This document shows positions 60,026-64,000 of a stretch of DNA of 64,000 nt, piece after piece. The notes beneath the pieces were generated by a model. It saw only the letters and a list, made by a program, of their open reading frames with translations, was not told the origin of the DNA and searched no databases. How positions within the stretch are numbered: the stretch's first letter is position 1; each line of letters starts with the position of its first letter. The stretch is from Acidobacteriota bacterium (GTDB lineage: Bacteria; Acidobacteriota; Terriglobia; Terriglobales; Acidobacteriaceae). Location of the stretch: positions 41,742 through 105,741 of the forward strand of contig JAJZEA010000004.1 of assembly GCA_021851335.1 (NCBI GenBank), in the 5' to 3' direction. The translations under genes were made by a program, and so were the position numbers.

Positions 60026-62596
60026 CTACTGAACCGTCAGATCATCTTCCTTGGCGTCTTCGGGAGCGACAACCACAGCCGCCGCCACCTTGTCCTCCGG
60101 CTCCAGATTCAGCAGTTTCACGCCCTGGGTCGAGCGCCCTGCTGCGCGGATCGTCTTGGTATCAATCCGGATCATCTTTCCGGCGCGGCTAATGATCATC
60201 AGCTCAGAGTGTTCGTCCACAAGCTGGATGCAGTTCACGCGACCATTCTTGGCCGTGGTCTTCACGTTGATGACGCCTTTGCCGCCGCGGGTCTGGAGGC
60301 GATATTCATCAACTGCGGTGCGCTTGCCAAAGCCATTTTCCGTCACCGAAAGGATGAGGCAGGCGCCCGGCTCGTGCTCCTTCGGCGTCACCGCCGAGCC
60401 GACCACGTAGTCGTTGCGGCCCAGATCAATCCCGCGCACGCCAGCCGCCGGACGGCCCATCGACCGCACATCGGCTTCGTCAAAGCGGATCGCCATGCCC
60501 AGGTGCGTGGCCAGGAAGACGATCTGGTTGCCGTCGGTGATGCGTGCGGCCACCAGTTCGTCGTCCTTCTCGATGCCGATAGCGATGATGCCGCGCGCCA
60601 TGACGTTGCTGAAGTCCTTGAGCGGAGTCTTCTTCACCCTGCCGCGCTGCGTGCAGAAGAAGATGAACATGCCGTCCTGTTCCAGATTGCGGACAGGCAG
60701 GATGGTGCGCACCGTCTCGCCCGGTTGCAGATTCAGCAGGCTCTGCATCGACTTGCCCTTGCCCGCCGCGCTGACGTCGGGCACCTCGTAGACCTTCAGC
60801 CAGTAGACGCGACCGGTATTGGTGAAGCAGAGCAGATAGGCGTGCGTGGAGTCCACGATCAACTGCGCGACGATGTCTTCCTCGCGCGTCTTCATGCCCA
60901 TGCGGCCGGTGCCGCCGCGGCGCTGCTGGCGATAGATGGAGATCGGCGTCCGCTTCAGATATCCCTGATGGCTCACGGTGACGGCGACCTGCTCGTCGGC
61001 GATCAGGTCTTCCATCTGCAACTCGGCGGTTTCGTCCACGATCATCGTGCGGCGCGCATCGCCATATTTATCCCGAACCTCGGTCAGTTCCTTCACAATG
61101 ACCGCGCGCAGCTTCGTCTCCGAGGCGAGAATCGATTCGTACTCCGCAATGCGCAGCCGTACCTCGGCCAGCTCCTTCATCAGCTCGTCGATGGAAAGCT
61201 GTGTGAGGCGATAGAGTTGCAGTTCGAGGATGGCGTCGATCTGGCGCAGGGTGAGGCCGGTCTCTTCGCCGTGCAGCCGCTCGCGATCCAGCCGGATCAC
61301 GATCTCCGTTCCCTTGCCCCAGGTGTAGAGGTTCTCGCGCGCTTCGGCGCGTGAACCAGATCCGCGAATGATGCGGATCACGGTATCCAGATTGTCCAGC
61401 GCGATCTTGTAGCCTTCGAGCACATGTTCCCGCTCGCGTGCCTTGCGCAGCAGGAAGACCGTCCTGCGCCGCACTACCTCGATGCGGTGATCGATGAAGC
61501 AGCGCAGCGCATCCACGATGCCCAACTCGCGCGGCTGCCCGTTGACCACAGCGAGGAAGATCATGGAGAAGCTTTCCTGCATCTGGGTGTGCTTGAAAAG
61601 CTGGTTCAGCACAATCTCCGGCTGCGAGCCGCGCTTCAGTTCGATGACGATGCGCATGCCGTCGCGGTCGCTTTCGTCGCGCACGTCGGAGATTTCGTCC
61701 ACGATCTTTTCGTTCACCAGCTCGGCGATGCGCTCGATGAGCTTGGACTTGTTCACCTGATAGGGAATCTCGGTGACGATGATCGCGGTCTTTTCCCGGG
61801 TGATCTGCTCGATTTCGGTGCGCGCGCGCATCAGGAAGCGCCCGCGTCCGTTGGTATAGGCCTGGGAGATCCCGCTCTTGCCGAAGATGAATCCGCCGGT
61901 GGGGAAATCCGGTCCCTGGATGTGGCGCAGCACTTCGAGCAGACCAGCCTGCGGATTGTTCACCAGCTCGATTGCGGCGTTGACCACTTCCGTCAGGTTG
62001 TGGGGCGGAATGTTGGTCGCCATGCCGACGGCGATGCCGTTTGAGCCATTCACGATCAGGTTGGGAATGCGCGTGGGCAATACCGCCGGCTCGGAGGTCG
62101 ATTCATCGTAGTTGGGGACAAAATCCACCGTCTCCATCTCGATGTCGGCCAGCATCTCGCCGGCAATCCGCGTCAGGCGGCACTCCGTATAACGCATCGC
62201 CGCCGGCGGGTCGCCATCGACCGAGCCAAAGTTGCCCTGGCCGTCGATCATGGGGTAGCGCAACGAAAACGGCTGCGCCATGCGCACCATCGTGTCATAG
62301 ATCGCCGAGTCGCCGTGCGGGTGATAGACACCCATCGTCTGGCCGACGACTTTGGCGCACTTGGTGTACTTCTTGTTGTGCTCCAGGCCCATCTCGCTCA
62401 TCGCATACAGCACGCGGCGATGCACCGGCTTCAGGCCATCCCGAACATCCGGCAGGGCGCGGCCAATAATCACCGACATCGAATAGTCGAGATACGACCG
62501 CCGCATCTCCTCTTCGATGTTGATGGGCTGAATGTTCGAATTCGGCGGCGCGCCGCCAGGATCAAGAGGGAGATTGGGGTTCTGTTCGTCTGCCAT
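60026..62596 (-). CDS. gyrA: DNA gyrase subunit A
   Basis: The breakage-reunion subunit of DNA gyrase, which introduces negative supercoils. The 856-residue length is typical. Segments seen are '[38 protein letters not shown]', the quinolone-determining region '[15 protein letters not shown]' (with Ser97 and Asp101, the susceptible-type residues) and the catalytic Tyr136 in '[10 protein letters not shown]'. The GyrA box has a Thr for Lys ('QRRGGTG'), which still points to gyrase rather than ParC. Six C-terminal pinwheel repeats follow. The start is not certain (ATG 62596 or 62623); neither has a clear ribosome binding site. Confidence 0.97.
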   Translation of the reverse strand: MADEQNPNLPLDPGGAPPNSNIQPINIEEEMRRSYLDYSMSVIIGRALPDVRDGLKPVHRRVLYAMSEMGLEHNKKYTKCAKVVGQTMGVYHPHGDSAIYDTMVRMAQPFSLRYPMIDGQGNFGSVDGDPPAAMRYTECRLTRIAGEMLADIEMETVDFVPNYDESTSEPAVLPTRIPNLIVNGSNGIAVGMATNIPPHNLTEVVNAAIELVNNPQAGLLEVLRHIQGPDFPTGGFIFGKSGISQAYTNGRGRFLMRARTEIEQITREKTAIIVTEIPYQVNKSKLIERIAELVNEKIVDEISDVRDESDRDGMRIVIELKRGSQPEIVLNQLFKHTQMQESFSMIFLAVVNGQPRELGIVDALRCFIDHRIEVVRRRTVFLLRKAREREHVLEGYKIALDNLDTVIRIIRGSGSRAEARENLYTWGKGTEIVIRLDRERLHGEETGLTLRQIDAILELQLYRLTQLSIDELMKELAEVRLRIAEYESILASETKLRAVIVKELTEVRDKYGDARRTMIVDETAELQMEDLIADEQVAVTVSHQGYLKRTPISIYRQQRRGGTGRMGMKTREEDIVAQLIVDSTHAYLLCFTNTGRVYWLKVYEVPDVSAAGKGKSMQSLLNLQPGETVRTILPVRNLEQDGMFIFFCTQRGRVKKTPLKDFSNVMARGIIAIGIEKDDELVAARITDGNQIVFLATHLGMAIRFDEADVRSMGRPAAGVRGIDLGRNDYVVGSAVTPKEHEPGACLILSVTENGFGKRTAVDEYRLQTRGGKGVINVKTTAKNGRVNCIQLVDEHSELMIISRAGKMIRIDTKTIRAAGRSTQGVKLLNLEPEDKVAAAVVVAPEDAKEDDLTVQ

Positions 62597-62771
62597 AGAG
62601 ATATCTGCCGGGGAAGGGGCCATCCCTGAGGGGAAAAAAGCTGAGCCTGGGCTTCGACGGCTTTCCCTTCTATTTTAGGCGCTGGCAGAGCCTTCGGGCA
62701 AGCGTAAAACTCGCAAATAAATCCATGTTTTTCAATTATTTATGGCTTCGCTCGGAAATAGCTCCCCAGCC

Positions 62772-64000
62772 TCACAAAAGCCCCGGCAGGCTGAGCAGAC
62801 AAAAGACCGCCTGCAACCCGCAAATCGCGCCTGCTGCCGCCATGGCAATGCGCCCTTTCGGCATCTCAAACGTATCGGCGAAGACCCCGGCCACAAACGC
62901 GCAGACAAACGGCAGCGCCCACACCTGCGGCGCGCCCGGCACACCCCGGGTGACTGCGACGCTAAAGACCACAGCCACCAGCAGTGGCGTTGTATTGCCA
63001 AAGTAGATCGTCCGCTTCAGCGCGCCATAGAGCCAGAACGCAGCGACCACGGCAATCGTCAGCCCGGCGTTTCCCATGGAAGCGTAGAACCGCCGCGCAA
63101 GATCCAGCGAAATCCCAAGCTGACCGGCGTCGGAGCGGAAGACATAGCTGAAGGCATCCGGTGAAAAGTTGTAGCAGGCAAGCAGCACCACGATTGCGCC
63201 TGCTCCCGAGGCCAGCAACACCGGCAGCAGCAAGCTCCGGCGGCCTTCGGCGATCCAGAGCATCAGCACCAGGCTCAGCCCCAGCGCCACCGGCAGCGCC
63301 GCAATGTGCGAGGCCGCCACCACCCCCAGCGTCAGCGTCAGCAGCACAATCCGCGGTCTCCACTTGCGTCGCGGGCCTTGCATCGCGTGTGCCACGCCAA
63401 TCGCCGTGTAGATCGCCGCAAAGAGTCCCAGCGCCGTCAGAATCTCCGGATTCGGCATCACCGTCAGCCGCAGCACCGGCGGCGAAAAGCAGTAGAGCGT
63501 GAGCGCCACATACCCGCCGGCATCGCCAAAGAGCCGTCGCGTCACCCACCACAACACCCCGCCCAGCAGCACGCCGGCCGCCATGAACGGCAACCGCAAC
63601 AGCAGCATCACGTGCGTCATCTGGTGCCGCAGCTCCCAGGCCGAAACCGGCGCGTCGCTGGTCGCCATCACGCGATCCTCGGGTTTGCGGAAGTGATCCG
63701 CCACCCGCTCCCAGTCCACATAGAGCGTCAGCGGCAGCCCGGCAAGCCGATACGCCAGCACCCCGTCGTGAATATTCCCGCAGCTTGTGAAGTATCCGGC
63801 GAGCGGCGGCGCGTGTTCCCACATCTCGCGCCCGCATCGGGCATACTGGTAGTCGCGCTCGCTCAGCGTCTGCCGCGAGGTGAGCCAAAGCCCCTGCGCC
63901 AGAAAAAGCAGCAGCAACCCGGCGGCGATGCGCTGCGGCAACAGAAACCGAAACTTCCCGATTCGCGACCTGACGCGTGACTCGTTCGGCGATTCGTTCT
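62772..64000 (-). CDS. Polytopic membrane protein, GT-C/PMT-like glycosyltransferase, N-terminus outside window
   Basis: The frame stays open to the right window edge, so the start may lie outside; a TTG at 63941 is possible. The visible 400 residues contain about ten hydrophobic segments. The layout is that of GT-C enzymes (glycosyltransferase 39/PMT/ArnT-like): an early extracytoplasmic loop after TM1 with acidic residues ('SERDYQYARCGREMWEH'), TM2-TM3, and a 'VMPNPEILTALGLFAAIYTAIGVAHAM' helix pair, typical of this fold. Such enzymes transfer sugars from lipid-linked donors. It lies upstream of gyrA on the same strand with 175 bp between. Substrate unknown. Confidence 0.65.
   Translation of the reverse strand, partial: NESPNESRVRSRIGKFRFLLPQRIAAGLLLLFLAQGLWLTSRQTLSERDYQYARCGREMWEHAPPLAGYFTSCGNIHDGVLAYRLAGLPLTLYVDWERVADHFRKPEDRVMATSDAPVSAWELRHQMTHVMLLLRLPFMAAGVLLGGVLWWVTRRLFGDAGGYVALTLYCFSPPVLRLTVMPNPEILTALGLFAAIYTAIGVAHAMQGPRRKWRPRIVLLTLTLGVVAASHIAALPVALGLSLVLMLWIAEGRRSLLLPVLLASGAGAIVVLLACYNFSPDAFSYVFRSDAGQLGISLDLARRFYASMGNAGLTIAVVAAFWLYGALKRTIYFGNTTPLLVAVVFSVAVTRGVPGAPQVWALPFVCAFVAGVFADTFEMPKGRIAMAAAGAICGLQAVFCLLSLPGLL

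Noticed and set aside
59918..61354. 478-codon open frame antisense to gyrA
   Set aside because: The gyrA protein is unambiguous across the whole stretch, and the antisense product is a His/Asp/Ala-rich shadow without family features.

Overview
The window reads as chromosome of a GC-rich Gram-negative bacterium, most likely an Acidobacteriota of the Acidobacteriaceae/Terriglobia type. This is inferred from gene content: an Oar-like TonB-dependent receptor with an N-terminal carboxypeptidase-regulatory domain, a giant protein with twelve Cys-paired ASH ('choice-of-anchor D') repeats, a CRTAC1/ASPIC protein, a DUF5715-type protein, a ferritin-VIT1 fusion and many secreted hydrolases. Housekeeping genes (dnaB, phoU, tal, hemG-type oxidase, gyrA) are spread through the window. 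I saw no rRNA, tRNA, CRISPR array, transposase or prophage gene.

Layout. 0-12 kb: a partial NTF2-like secreted protein, dnaB, a DUF4145-like protein, RidA, a lipoprotein, a zinc-type CDF exporter, a secreted M28 peptidase, a secreted esterase, a GAF-EAL c-di-GMP phosphodiesterase and a low-complexity protein ending in a ribbon-helix-helix-like domain. 12-21 kb: two tandem outer-membrane beta-barrel paralogues and a 2413-residue ASH-repeat protein. 21-32 kb: ferritin-VIT1 iron protein, MFS transporter, flavin reductase, phoU, transaldolase, FAH-family hydrolase, fibronectin-III lipoprotein, TIGR01777 epimerase, XRE-cupin regulator and a heme-pathway oxidase. 32-46 kb: a GH3 beta-glucosidase, a CRTAC1 protein and a Tat-exported sugar isomerase-like protein. 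These face a tightly packed operon of TonB receptor, TPR protein, Tat-exported alkaline-phosphatase-superfamily protein and an unknown protein, the last three joined by 4-nt stop/start overlaps. 46-64 kb: two LysR/oxidoreductase/cupin modules, a GH35-like glycosidase, the larE-larC-larB operon for the nickel-pincer cofactor, a double-length ThyX-like protein, a DUF2071 protein, a DUF5715 peptidase-like protein, gyrA and a partial GT-C-like membrane protein.

The most interesting structure is a set of short dispersed elements between 45.8 and 58.9 kb. Family A (two copies, 123 and 111 bp) has 13-bp terminal inverted repeats. Family B (three copies, 115-117 bp) has 17-bp terminal inverted repeats and internal hairpins. 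All five lie in the same orientation. A and B bracket the cupin gene of both LysR modules, although the two cupin genes point in opposite directions. In all three B copies the right end supplies the stop codon, and once the last seven codons, of a leftward gene. They look like non-autonomous MITE- or REP-like elements tied to modular shuffling.

Short tandem repeats form a second theme. Coding repeats have units divisible by three (12, 15 and 18 bp), and there are also intergenic arrays of 15, 20 and 24 bp.
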